Assembly: GCF_018780075.1 (NCBI RefSeq)
Contig: NZ_JADMKB010000040.1
Location: 1-49,271, forward strand
Length of the DNA: 49,271 nt
Source of the DNA: Hydrogenophaga sp.
GTDB taxonomy: Bacteria; Pseudomonadota; Gammaproteobacteria; Burkholderiales; Burkholderiaceae_C
Direction of reading: 5' to 3'
Part shown: positions 18,147 to 25,976 of the stretch, piece by piece
Layout of the letters: each line of letters starts with the position of its first letter
Numbering within the stretch: position 1 is the stretch's first letter
Notes under the pieces: generated by a model
Told to the model about the DNA's origin: nothing
Database searches by the model: none
What the model saw: only the letters and a program-made list of their open reading frames with translations
Translations under genes and position numbers: made by a program

Positions 18147-18844
18147 TGAGCGGAAACGTGGACGACACCGCCATCGACGACGGCCTCGGCGAGACCGCGC
18201 CGGTCTGGGCCGTGTTCGGCGACCTCATGTCCGGCGTGGTCGGTGCGTTCGTGCTCATCCTCATCGGCGTGCTGCTGGTGCAGATGGACCTGGTGGCCAG
18301 CCTGCAGTCCGAGATCACCAAACGCCAGCAGGAAGAGGCCCGCCGCATGGCCCTGGAAAAGGCGCTCGCCATTCCGCTGCAGAGCGGCCGCGTCACGCTC
18401 AACAACGGCCGCATCGGCATCAGCGGCAGCGTGCTGTTCGACTTCAACTCCGACCAGCTGCGCCCCGAAGGCCAGCAACTGCTCAAGAGCCTGGTGCCGC
18501 CGCTGGAGGTGTACCTGGGCGAGCGCGACGAGATGCTCATGGTGAGCGGCTTCACCGACGACAAGACCGTCGTCAAAGGCCCTCATCAGCGCTTTGAAGA
18601 CAACTTGGAACTCTCGGCCCAGCGCGCGCTCACCGTCACACGCACGCTCGTCAAGGAAGGCATGCCGCGCCAGCGCGTGTTCAGCGCCGCCTTCGGCGCC
18701 GAGCAGCCCGTGGCCAGCAACGCCGACGAACAAGGCCGCGCCCTCAACCGCCGCGTGGAAATGGCCCCCGTGCCCCGCGCCGCGCCCACGGCCAGCACGG
18801 CGGCGCCCGCACAGCCCGCCGCTGCCGCCACCGCCAAGCCATGA
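18146..18844 (+). CDS. OmpA/MotB-like (ZorB-like) peptidoglycan-binding channel partner
   Basis: 232 residues. A single membrane segment (about 23-47) starts PVWAVFGDLMSGVVGAFVL, which matches the MotB pattern W-x-x-F-x-D-L-M; the aspartate is Asp26, the position that carries protons in MotB. After a short helical linker (50-75) comes an OmpA domain (about 95-206) with SVLFDFNSDQLRPEG, SGFTDDK (Asp138, the peptidoglycan contact), NLELSAQRALTVTRTLV and GRALNRRVEM. Start overlaps the DUF802 stop by one base (TGATG) with GGGAG upstream. A proline/alanine tail closes the protein. It is expected to pair with the DUF802 channel subunit. Confidence 0.88.
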   Translation: MSGNVDDTAIDDGLGETAPVWAVFGDLMSGVVGAFVLILIGVLLVQMDLVASLQSEITKRQQEEARRMALEKALAIPLQSGRVTLNNGRIGISGSVLFDFNSDQLRPEGQQLLKSLVPPLEVYLGERDEMLMVSGFTDDKTVVKGPHQRFEDNLELSAQRALTVTRTLVKEGMPRQRVFSAAFGAEQPVASNADEQGRALNRRVEMAPVPRAAPTASTAAPAQPAAAATAKP

Positions 18845-19314
18845 ACACGCCGCCCACCGGCCCGGCTGTGATTCCTCACCCTCCCCACCTCGGGGAGCGC
18901 AGGGGTGGGGGCCCGCGTGAGGCCGCCTCAACGGCCCCCAAACCATCCCCCCTCGCAGCCCTCAACGCCCACATCACCCAGGCCAGCCAGGCCGCAGCGG
19001 GCGGCCTCAAATCCAACGCAGGCAAGTGGCCCGAACTGCGCAGCGCCCAGCGTTTCCGCGAAACCTGGGAGCGCCTGGGCGCCGAAGAGACCGTGGTGAA
19101 AGCCACGCACCGAGCCCCCGAAAACGCCGGCCCGCTCAACTCCCACATGCTCGTTCTGCGCACCCTCGGCCTCATGCGCGAGCTCTCGCCGCACTACCTG
19201 CGGCGCTTCCTCTCGCACACCGAGACGCTGCTGTGGCTCGAACAGGCGCAGGGGCAGCTCAAGGCGCCGGTGGGCAAGGGCAAGGCAGTGAAGGCGGCTC
19301 GACAGAAGAAGTGA
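18841..19314 (+). CDS. DUF2894 family protein
   Basis: 157 residues; start overlaps the OmpA-like stop codon as ATGA, so translation is coupled. The first 40 residues are proline-rich and low complexity. The conserved part is helical: SPLAALNAHITQASQ, ELRSAQRFRETWERLGAEET, GPLNSHMLVLRTLGLMRELS, and PHYLRRFLSHTETLLWLEQA, ending in a lysine-rich tail. No membrane segment or signal peptide, so cytoplasmic. The function is unknown; the constant pairing with the channel genes suggests a partner of the tail or of the DUF3348 protein. Confidence 0.85.
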   Translation: MNTPPTGPAVIPHPPHLGERRGGGPREAASTAPKPSPLAALNAHITQASQAAAGGLKSNAGKWPELRSAQRFRETWERLGAEETVVKATHRAPENAGPLNSHMLVLRTLGLMRELSPHYLRRFLSHTETLLWLEQAQGQLKAPVGKGKAVKAARQKK

Positions 19315-19454
19315 AGATCGTCGAAGCGCGATCAGCCTCTGCGTCGTTCTTGCCCGAATGCGATCGCCGGCCATGGCGGCGAGCAAACCCCATGTGACTG
19401 GTGCCAGGACAAGTGCGGGTGTATCGTGGCAAATCACCCCGCGCGCCCATCGCT

Positions 19455-19548
19455 GCGCTCTCCAACCCCGACCGGCCGGCGGCCAAGCGCGCGTTCGACG
19501 CGGTGACAACGATGCAGCAGATTGGCATCGCCACCACCCAGGCCCCGC
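19455..19548 (+). pseudogene. C-terminal relic of a PhnB-like VOC gene
   Basis: In the 258-bp gap before the DUF1428 gene, one frame reads NPDRPAAKRAFDAVTTMQQI then GIATTQAP, which resembles the closing helix of PhnB/3-demethylubiquinone-methyltransferase-like VOC proteins (typically DPDxxKAxRxMxAMxxMxKxDIAxLE). No start, body or in-frame upstream part of such a gene remains. PhnB-like, DUF1428 and VOC genes often cluster, so this looks like the leftover of a third member. The match is from memory of the family, not from an alignment. Confidence 0.45.
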
Positions 19549-19572
19549 CGTGCAACACGCAGGAGAACCCAC

Positions 19573-20313
19573 ATGTCTTACATCGACGGCTTCGTGATCG
19601 CGGTCCCGACCGGGAACCAGCAGCAGTTCATTGCCCACGCCAACACGGTTGACAGCGCCTTCATCGATCACGGCGCGACGCGGGTGGTCGAGTGCTGGGG
19701 GGCCGATGTGCCCAAAGGCAAGACCACCGACTTCCAGGGTGCGGTGGCGGCGCAGGACGACGAGACGGTGGCGTTCTCGTGGATCGAGTGGCCCGACAAG
19801 GCCACGCGCGACGACGTGATGGGCCGGATGGACGAACTGGGCAAGACCGACGAGCGCTGCGACCCGGCGAAGAACCCGATGCCCTTCGACGGAAAACGGA
19901 TGATCTATGGAGGCTTCGAGCCGATCGTTGAGCAAGGAGGCGCGGCCGCCGACAGCTACGTGCAGGGCTTCGTCATCCCGGTGCCGGTGGGCCGGCGCGA
20001 GGACTACCGCCAGCTGGCCGAAGACGCGTGGGTGATGTTCAAGGACTACGGTGCGCTGCGCGTGGTGGAAGCCTGGGGCGACGACGTGCCCGATGGCCGG
20101 CTCACCGACTTTCGCCGCGCCGTGAAGGCCGAGCCGGGCGAGAACATCGTGTTCGCCTTCATGGAATGGCCGTCGCGCGACGTCTGCGACGCCGCGCACG
20201 ACCAGATGATGAAGGACGACCGCATGAAGCCACCCGAGGGCATGGACTGGCCGTTCGACGGCAAGCGCATGATTTTTGGCGGGTTCACCCGCGTCGTGAC
20301 ACTGGAGCAATGA
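19573..20313 (+). CDS. tandem double DUF1428 protein
   Basis: 246 residues from an ATG with CAGGAGAA upstream. Two copies of the roughly 117-residue DUF1428 domain are fused: copy 1 at about 1-117 (YIDGFVIAVPTGNQQQFIAH, VVECWGADVPKGKTTDFQGA, MPFDGKRMIYGGFEPIV) and copy 2 at about 126-243 (YVQGFVIPVPVGRREDYRQL, VVEAWGDDVPDGRLTDFRRA, WPFDGKRMIFGGFTRVV). The usual form is a single domain that dimerises, so the fusion probably folds as an internal pseudodimer. The domain is a ferredoxin-like fold of unknown function. Stop and the next start are one base apart. Confidence 0.88.
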   Translation: MSYIDGFVIAVPTGNQQQFIAHANTVDSAFIDHGATRVVECWGADVPKGKTTDFQGAVAAQDDETVAFSWIEWPDKATRDDVMGRMDELGKTDERCDPAKNPMPFDGKRMIYGGFEPIVEQGGAAADSYVQGFVIPVPVGRREDYRQLAEDAWVMFKDYGALRVVEAWGDDVPDGRLTDFRRAVKAEPGENIVFAFMEWPSRDVCDAAHDQMMKDDRMKPPEGMDWPFDGKRMIFGGFTRVVTLEQ

Positions 20314-20314
20314 C

Positions 20315-21088
20315 ATGAGCAACCCCAAAGGCGATTTCATCTGGTACGAGTTGCTGACCACCGACGCCGACGCCGCGCAGCGTTTTTATGGCGATGTCGT
20401 CGGCTGGAAGGTGAGCGACAGCGGCCACCCGGGCATGGACTACCGCATCCTTGACGCGGGTGACGGCCAGGCGGGCGGCCTGATGCAGATCACCGAACAG
20501 ATGCCCGGTGCGAAGCCGGTCTGGCTCGGCTATGTCGGGGTGCCCGACGTCGACGCCGCGGTCGCCGACTGGACGGCCGCGGGCGGCAGCGTGCAGATGC
20601 CCGCGATGGACATCCCGAATGTCGGGCGGATCGCGATGCTTGCCGATCCGGACGGCGTGCCGCTGTACGTGATGCGCGGCGCCAGCGAGGCGAGCAGCAC
20701 CGCGTTTCGCGTCGCCGATGCGCGCCATGTGCGCTGGAATCAAATCGCCGCGAAGGACGATGCGGCGGCGCTCGGCTTCTACAAGGCGCGCTTCGGCTGG
20801 GAAGTGGTCGGGGCAATGCCGATGGGCGCGATGGGCGACTACCACTTGCTTGCCGCCAACGGGGTCCGCATCGGCGCGCTGATGCGCAGCCAGGTGGACC
20901 ATGCGCCATGTTGGATCTACTACATCGGGGTCGCGGACATCGATGCGGCGATGGCAAAGATCACGGCGGGCGGCGGCCAGGTGCTCGATGGCCCGCACCC
21001 CATCCCCGGCGGCGAATACAGCCTCCATGCGCGCGACCCGCAAGGCGCTGTCTTTGGCCTCGTCGGCCCGCGCGTGGCGCCGCCGTGA
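20315..21088 (+). CDS. VOC (glyoxalase/dioxygenase superfamily) protein with two domains
   Basis: 257 residues. Two VOC modules are visible: the first from GDFIWYELLTTDADAAQRFY (about 5-120), the second from HVRWNQIAAKDDAAALGFYK (about 138-250). The sequence MDYRILDAGDGQAGGLMQI in the first and YHLLAANGVRIGALMR in the second are equivalent strands. This is the pattern of hydroxylase-like bidomain VOC proteins; no substrate can be named. Coupled to the DUF1428 gene (ATGACATGA), and its codon use is somewhat less G/C biased than the neighbours. Confidence 0.87.
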   Translation: MSNPKGDFIWYELLTTDADAAQRFYGDVVGWKVSDSGHPGMDYRILDAGDGQAGGLMQITEQMPGAKPVWLGYVGVPDVDAAVADWTAAGGSVQMPAMDIPNVGRIAMLADPDGVPLYVMRGASEASSTAFRVADARHVRWNQIAAKDDAAALGFYKARFGWEVVGAMPMGAMGDYHLLAANGVRIGALMRSQVDHAPCWIYYIGVADIDAAMAKITAGGGQVLDGPHPIPGGEYSLHARDPQGAVFGLVGPRVAPP

Positions 21089-21544
21089 TCAGGCCGCCCT
21101 GAGCCAGACCCCGATCGCGACTAACACCTCGTTCGGCACCGACGCACGGCTTGATTTTCGCGGGGCCAACCCGCAGGCAGGGGTTCCCGAGAGCGTCTGG
21201 CCGACCGGGCACCGTGTCGGTGAGACGCCGCTGCGCTCGCTGCGAGGCTGACCCAGGAAGTCATCACCACCCGCGGCATCGACGGCGACGCGCTCGGCCA
21301 AGGCGCCGCGCGCTCATCCACCCTGCGCAGGCCGGGGTGACGCTGGAATGGCCGGCGGACGGTGTATCTGGTTGTAAATCCCCCCATCCCAAAGCCCAAT
21401 CGCTCTCCCAAACAGGGGATGGCGTTCTCCCATCTTGGGGATGCCGCCCGCGCCGGCGGCTCGCACACTGGAAACGGTCGTTTCGCATGGCGCTTCTGGA
21501 CCCATGCGAATCGATCATCCACCCCCCATCACCGAGGAGTCGCC
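21089..21544. other. 456-bp gene-free stretch
   Basis: No convincing gene. One frame around 21249-21320 reads LTQEVITTRGIDGDALGQ, which may be a fragment of a lost gene but matches nothing I recognise. The right half (21370-21450) contains CCCATC/GGGATG elements (CCCCCATCCC, AGGGGATGG, CTCCCATCTTGGGGATG) that could be protein-binding sites for the following operon, and GAGGAGTCGCC precedes its start. Confidence 0.5.
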
Positions 21545-23716
21545 ATGGCCAAGTCACCCAACCCAGGTGCCGGCAGCAATGCCCCCACCACCCCTTCGCC
21601 CGATCACGCCTCCGCCGCCGCGGAGCGCCTGTCCGCCGACTTTGAGGCCGCGGAAGCAGCGGTCATCGGCAAGCTCGGCGCCGCGCGCCTGGCGGCACTG
21701 AGCGGCACACCGGTCAAACGCCTGGCCGGTCAGCCGATGGCCGAGCTGAAGGCCAAGCTGGGCCATGTGCTGGACCCGCGCTGGCTGTTCATGCAGCGGG
21801 TGTGCGGCAAGGTGGTGCGCACCGACGCGACCACGGGCCGCGTGATGCCGGTGCCGCTGGCCACCGTGCAGGTGGAAGACACCGACTGCTCGCTGTTCGC
21901 CTACCACCCCATCGGTTCGCAGTGGAGCTGGCTGTTTCCGTTCCATTGCCGGCGCGAGGTGATCGCCACCGTGAAGACGGACGCGTGCGGCAACTTCTGC
22001 GTCTGGATTCCGCGCTTCGACATCGACTGGGTGCTGCGCTGGCGCACGCTGCGGCTGTGTTTTCCGGTGCTCTTCGAGCGCCCGAACTGGCGCGAGCTGC
22101 TGGACGACCTGCGCGAGCGCATGCCGGTGCTGACCGAGCGCGGCCCGCGCGGGCCCATCCCCGGGCCGGACCCGGCGCCCGACTTTGCGGCGCTGCGTCG
22201 CAGCGCGCTGATGAGCGACTCGCGCGCGGCCGAGGCCCTGGCCCGCTTCGAAACCCTGCCGGGCAGCGCCTTTGGCGACGACACCTCGGCGATCGACCAG
22301 GCGCTGGACGCGCCGGCCGCGTTGCGCATGGCGCCGCCGCTGCCGGCCGATTTCCTGGCCGACACCGGTGGCAAGAAGGGCGCGCTGTCGCGCGTGGCGC
22401 TGGACAGCGTGGCCGCGCAGCTGAAGCTGGACCCAAAAGCGTTCGAGGATTTTGACCCGCGGCGCTGGATCGGCCCGATGCGCCGCTGCGTGAACGTGCA
22501 CATGCCGGAGTGGGTGCCCATCATCGACGTGCCCGACATCACCTTCCGTGTGCTGCAGGATGTGAACGGCGACGGTGTGGAAGAGGTGATCTACGGCGAG
22601 AGCCATTTCGACGTGCGCTGGAACGCCGGGAACCTGCCCTTCGTGACGCTGGAGGCGGACCCGAGCGCGCGCGTGGCGCCCGACTGTTTTCCCGACGAAC
22701 AGATCCCTTGCGGCAACGCGCCGGCCATCGTCATGGCCGGGCGCTTGCCGCTCACCGGCGACCCGACCACCTTTGACGGTGCCACGGGCTACAACCTGCG
22801 CACCAACCGCCCGCATCCCTCGGGCACCAGCGTCGATGCCTTGCCCAACCCGGCCGCGCGTTCCCCGGCCTACGGCAAGCTGTCGCTGCTCGGCTGCCAC
22901 CGCACGCACGCGGGGGCCACGCACTACCGCGTGCTGTACCGCCACCGCGCGCCGGGCAGCGCGGCCTTCGGCCCGCAGACGCCCTTTGTGGGCGTGAGCT
23001 GGTGGCTGTACCGGCTCAACGGCGCCGGCGTGGGCGAGTGGCACGCACCCACCAGCGACGCCAACGGCTGGTACCCGATCAACCTGCCCGCCGGGCCCAA
23101 CAGCTGGCTGCCCAGCGAGCAGCTGTTGCTTGACTGGCCCACCGGTGGCGCCTACCCCGACGGCACCTACGAGCTGGTGCTGCAGGTGGGCACGCTGCCC
23201 GGCACTGTGCTGTCGAGCGCGGCGCCGGTGTTGATGGCGGTGGACAACCACGCGCCAGGGTTCGTGTTCGACATCGCGTGGCGCAAGGCCGGCGATTCCG
23301 ACTGGCTGCCCATCGGCGGCAACTGCCCGGTGGTGCGGCGTGGCACCACGGCGGTGGCGGTGGAGTTCCGGGTCACGATGGACGTGCACAGCGAGCACTT
23401 CCGCAACGCCTACTTCCACCCAACGGTCTGCGGTAACGTGGGCATGGTGCGCACCAGCGGCGTGGGCGGCGGCGACGGGCCGCTCGGTTTCGAGCACTGG
23501 CACACCTCGGTGGGCGACCAGGGCGGGCTGATGCAGGCGGTGTACACGCTGCCGGCCAACGCCGCCCAGGGCACCTACGGGTTCTTTGCCCGCAGCGTGT
23601 CGCGGGCCTTTGACACCAACCAGGTGATGGTGCCGCCGACACCGGCCTTCGAGTACGAGGCCACGCGCGTGTACCAGGACACGAGCCGCGTGTTCGCGGT
23701 GTTCGACGCCAATTGA
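21545..23716 (+). CDS. large unknown protein, cysteine-rich, with carboxypeptidase-regulatory-like N-terminal region
   Basis: 723 residues; start supported by CGAGGAGTCGCC. I do not recognise a named family. The first 50 residues are low complexity. At about 80-190 is a beta-sandwich-like segment in which VCGKVVRTDATTGRVMPVPL, VQVEDTDCSLFAYHP and TVKTDACGNFCVWIPRFDID resemble carboxypeptidase regulatory-like domains. A calcium-loop-like DVNGDGVEE is at residue 339. The C-terminal third looks like another beta-rich domain (TYELVLQVGTLPG, VAVEFRVTMDVHSEHFRNAY). No signal peptide is visible. It is followed, with overlapping codons, by a DUF1360 membrane protein and an 80-residue protein, which form one operon. 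Confidence 0.8.
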   Translation: MAKSPNPGAGSNAPTTPSPDHASAAAERLSADFEAAEAAVIGKLGAARLAALSGTPVKRLAGQPMAELKAKLGHVLDPRWLFMQRVCGKVVRTDATTGRVMPVPLATVQVEDTDCSLFAYHPIGSQWSWLFPFHCRREVIATVKTDACGNFCVWIPRFDIDWVLRWRTLRLCFPVLFERPNWRELLDDLRERMPVLTERGPRGPIPGPDPAPDFAALRRSALMSDSRAAEALARFETLPGSAFGDDTSAIDQALDAPAALRMAPPLPADFLADTGGKKGALSRVALDSVAAQLKLDPKAFEDFDPRRWIGPMRRCVNVHMPEWVPIIDVPDITFRVLQDVNGDGVEEVIYGESHFDVRWNAGNLPFVTLEADPSARVAPDCFPDEQIPCGNAPAIVMAGRLPLTGDPTTFDGATGYNLRTNRPHPSGTSVDALPNPAARSPAYGKLSLLGCHRTHAGATHYRVLYRHRAPGSAAFGPQTPFVGVSWWLYRLNGAGVGEWHAPTSDANGWYPINLPAGPNSWLPSEQLLLDWPTGGAYPDGTYELVLQVGTLPGTVLSSAAPVLMAVDNHAPGFVFDIAWRKAGDSDWLPIGGNCPVVRRGTTAVAVEFRVTMDVHSEHFRNAYFHPTVCGNVGMVRTSGVGGGDGPLGFEHWHTSVGDQGGLMQAVYTLPANAAQGTYGFFARSVSRAFDTNQVMVPPTPAFEYEATRVYQDTSRVFAVFDAN

Positions 23717-24030
23717 GTGCGCGCGTGGACGTCGGCTTTGGCCCGGAGCCACCGTGGTTTGAAGCGGTGCTCTCGGTGCTGGCGGTGTGGCGGCTGGCCC
23801 GGCTGGTGGCGCGCGAGCGGGGTCCGTTCGACCTCGTCTCCCGCTTGCACGTGGCCGCGGCCGGCACGCCACTGGCCGATGGCCTGGCCTGCGTGCACTG
23901 CCTTGCGGTCTGGCTGGCGGTGCCGCCCGCGGCCCTGCTGGCGCCCGGCTGGGCGGCGGGTCTGTTGCTGTGGCTGGCGGTGGCCGGCGGTGCGAGCGCG
24001 ATGGAGCTGGCCGTGGGAGAAACATCATGA
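23713..24030 (+). CDS. DUF1360 small membrane protein
   Basis: 105 residues from TTG, overlapping the previous stop as TTGA. Family features: VLAVWRLARLVARERGPFDL near the N-terminus, the CVHCLAVWLAVPPAALL pair of cysteines, and hydrophobic helices at about 14-30, 58-78 and 80-98. DUF1360 proteins are small membrane proteins of unknown function. Translation is coupled to both neighbours. Confidence 0.8.
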   Translation: MSARVDVGFGPEPPWFEAVLSVLAVWRLARLVARERGPFDLVSRLHVAAAGTPLADGLACVHCLAVWLAVPPAALLAPGWAAGLLLWLAVAGGASAMELAVGETS

Positions 24031-24269
24031 GCTGTTGTCAACGACCCCCGGTGACCATGCCCGACCGCTGGGCCGCTGCGGGTTCGGCACCACCGCCGGC
24101 GGTCGCGTCGGCGGTGCCCGAGCGTCTGCGTTTCAACGGCCCCCGGGCGCTCAGCCTCCCGGTGGGCCACCGCCGGGTGCTGGCCCGGCCCGGTGAGGAG
24201 ATGCAGGGTCTGAGCGGTGTCGAGCGCGAGGTGCTGTGGCGCACCGGCCTGTTCGGGCCGGGGGTCTGA
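24027..24269 (+). CDS. small protein of unknown function
   Basis: 80 residues; the ATG overlaps the DUF1360 stop (ATGA) and has GGGAGA upstream. It starts with MSCCQRPPVTMPDRW, a cysteine pair close to the N-terminus, and ends LSGVEREVLWRTGLFGPGV. Not recognised; no membrane segment. Third gene of the unknown operon. Confidence 0.65.
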   Translation: MSCCQRPPVTMPDRWAAAGSAPPPAVASAVPERLRFNGPRALSLPVGHRRVLARPGEEMQGLSGVEREVLWRTGLFGPGV

Positions 24270-24278
24270 GCGACCGCT

Positions 24279-24923
24279 TCACGCTGTGGGGAACGCGGTC
24301 GCCTGCTGGGCAGGCAGCTTGGTCATGGCGGTGTTGAACAGGGCGTGTGACTGCCACCCGCTCAACCAGCCCTTGAGCGCCGGCAAGGGCAGTGCCTCAA
24401 ACCACGCTGGCTCCACCGCCGCGAACTGTCGAACGAACGGGAAGATGGCGATGTCGGTGGCGCAGGGGGTCTGGCCGCCGAGCTGGCCGGTGCGTTGAAG
24501 CTGTGCGTCCAGCGGTTTCAACAACACGTCCACCGCCTGCTCGTGGTGGTGCACCTTGGCATCCACGCCGTCGAAGCGCTCGGGGTATTTGGTCCGGTCC
24601 AGGTGGTGTTTGAATGCGCCGTCGCAGACCGCCAGCAGCGCCAGGTTGTCGGCGCTTTGTGCGCACGCCCACCAGCCTTCGGGGTCACCGGTTTCAACGA
24701 AGGCCCAGCGCACGATGTCCAGGCTCTGCTCCAGCACGGCGCCGTCCGGCAGCCGCAGCACGGGCACCGTGCCCTTGGGTGAGAGGGCGAGCATCTCCGC
24801 GGGTTTGTCGCGCAGCACGATCTCGAACGCGTCAAACGCCACGCCCGCCTGCAGCAGGGCCAAACGCGCGCGCATGGCGTAGGGGCAGCGCCGGTAGGTG
24901 TAGAGCAGCGGGGCGGGGATCAT
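24279..24923 (-). CDS. glutathione S-transferase family protein
   Basis: 214 residues from the ATG reading MIPAPLLYTYRRCPYAMRAR. The thioredoxin-fold part has CPYAMRARLALLQAGV with a cysteine at the active-site position, and GTVPVLRLPDGAVLEQSLDI contains the cis-proline and the glutathione-binding Glu-Ser. The C-terminal all-helical domain follows (DIAIFPFVRQFAAVEPAWF). The CPYA site suggests a thiol transferase or lyase type, similar to glutaredoxin 2-like GSTs, rather than a classical conjugating enzyme. It converges with the small unknown operon. Confidence 0.88.
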   Translation of the reverse strand: MIPAPLLYTYRRCPYAMRARLALLQAGVAFDAFEIVLRDKPAEMLALSPKGTVPVLRLPDGAVLEQSLDIVRWAFVETGDPEGWWACAQSADNLALLAVCDGAFKHHLDRTKYPERFDGVDAKVHHHEQAVDVLLKPLDAQLQRTGQLGGQTPCATDIAIFPFVRQFAAVEPAWFEALPLPALKGWLSGWQSHALFNTAMTKLPAQQATAFPTA

Positions 24924-24982
24924 GGGGGGCTGCGGTGTGCTTCGTTGTGCCAGACGGACGAGGGTAGGGCAAGGCCGGTGCC

Positions 24983-25870
24983 TCACTTCACATACCGCCG
25001 CAAGCCCTTCACCAGCGCATCAAACGCTGCCTTGCAGCGCGGGCTGTTGCGCAGGCCTTCGTGCATGGCCACCCAGGTGGTCAGCTTCATGGACAGCCGC
25101 GTGGGCAGCACGCGCACCAGGTTCGGGTCCCGGCGCGCCAGCGCGGTCTGGCACACGCCGATGCCCGCACCGGCGCGCAGCAGGGCCAGCTGGGCGAGGT
25201 CGCTGTCGCAGCGCCAATGGAAGTTGTCTCGCTGCCAGACCGGCAGCTTGGCGGCAGCGCCGCGAAGGAACGGGGTTTCGCGGTCGAAGCCGATCAGCAC
25301 GTGGTGGGCCAGGTCGGCCAGCGAAGCGGGCTGGCCGTGGCGTTCGAGGTAGCTGCGGTGGGCGTGCAGGCCCAGCTCCACGTCGCCCACGCGGGTGGCG
25401 AGCAGCACGTCTTGCTGGGGCGGGGTCATGCGCACGGCGATGTCCACCTCGCGGCGCACCAGGTCTTGCAGGGCGTTGCTGGTCACCAGCTCGACGCGCA
25501 GTTCCGGGTGCTGTGCCTGCAGCGCGGCCAACAGGGGCGGCAGCACCTCCACGCCCATCACTTCGCTGGCGGAAATGCGCACCGTGCCGCGCACGCCCTC
25601 GCCCAGGCTGCGCGCGCTGCGCTCCAGCGAGGCCGCCATGTTGTGCATGGCTTCCGCGCCGTCGCGCAGCGTGAGCGCGGCTTCGGTGGGCAGCAGGCCG
25701 GCCTGCGAGCGCGTGAACAGGATGGTGCCCAGCGCGGCTTCGAGCAGCGCCACATGGCGGCCCACCGTGGGCTGCGTGAGGCCCAGCGCCCGCGCCGCGC
25801 CGGAGAGCGAGCCTTCTTCCAGCACCGCCAGCAGCGAGCGGTACAGCTCCCATCCAATGGTCTTGTCCAT
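24983..25870 (-). CDS. LysR-family transcriptional regulator
   Basis: 295 residues from MDKTIGWELYRSLLAVLEEG. Helix-turn-helix at about 17-60 (SLSGAARALGLTQPTVGRHV, LLEAALGTILFTRSQAG), effector domain from about 90 (GTVRISASEVMGVEVLPPLL). It is divergent from the epimerase-like gene with 106 bp between starts and probably controls it. An upstream in-frame extension exists but lies over the shared promoter region. Confidence 0.9.
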   Translation of the reverse strand: MDKTIGWELYRSLLAVLEEGSLSGAARALGLTQPTVGRHVALLEAALGTILFTRSQAGLLPTEAALTLRDGAEAMHNMAASLERSARSLGEGVRGTVRISASEVMGVEVLPPLLAALQAQHPELRVELVTSNALQDLVRREVDIAVRMTPPQQDVLLATRVGDVELGLHAHRSYLERHGQPASLADLAHHVLIGFDRETPFLRGAAAKLPVWQRDNFHWRCDSDLAQLALLRAGAGIGVCQTALARRDPNLVRVLPTRLSMKLTTWVAMHEGLRNSPRCKAAFDALVKGLRRYVK

Positions 25871-25899
25871 CAAAAAACGTATAGCGGCTGTTAAGGCTT

Positions 25900-25918
25900 G
25901 GGCAATTTCTTTTTGCCC
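25900..25918. promoter_or_regulatory. inverted repeat in the LysR/epimerase divergent promoter
   Basis: GGGCAA-N7-TTGCCC is a perfect 6-bp dyad located 30 bp from the LysR start and 59 bp from the divergent start. A candidate LysR binding site. Confidence 0.4.
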
Positions 25919-25976
25919 GCGAAACGCCGACCATAACCCCATCACAACCCCACCACCACTTTTTCAGGAGCTTTTC

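Noticed and set aside
14673..19314. Calling the DUF802 operon a Zorya defence system
   Set aside because: ZorC and ZorD/ZorE-type genes are absent and the flanking genes are DUF3348 and DUF2894, so only the motor-like pair is shared in design.
19315..24269. A prophage or genomic island with integrase
   Set aside because: No integrase, transposase, tRNA gene or flanking direct repeats were seen, although the patch at 19455-21088 may have been acquired.
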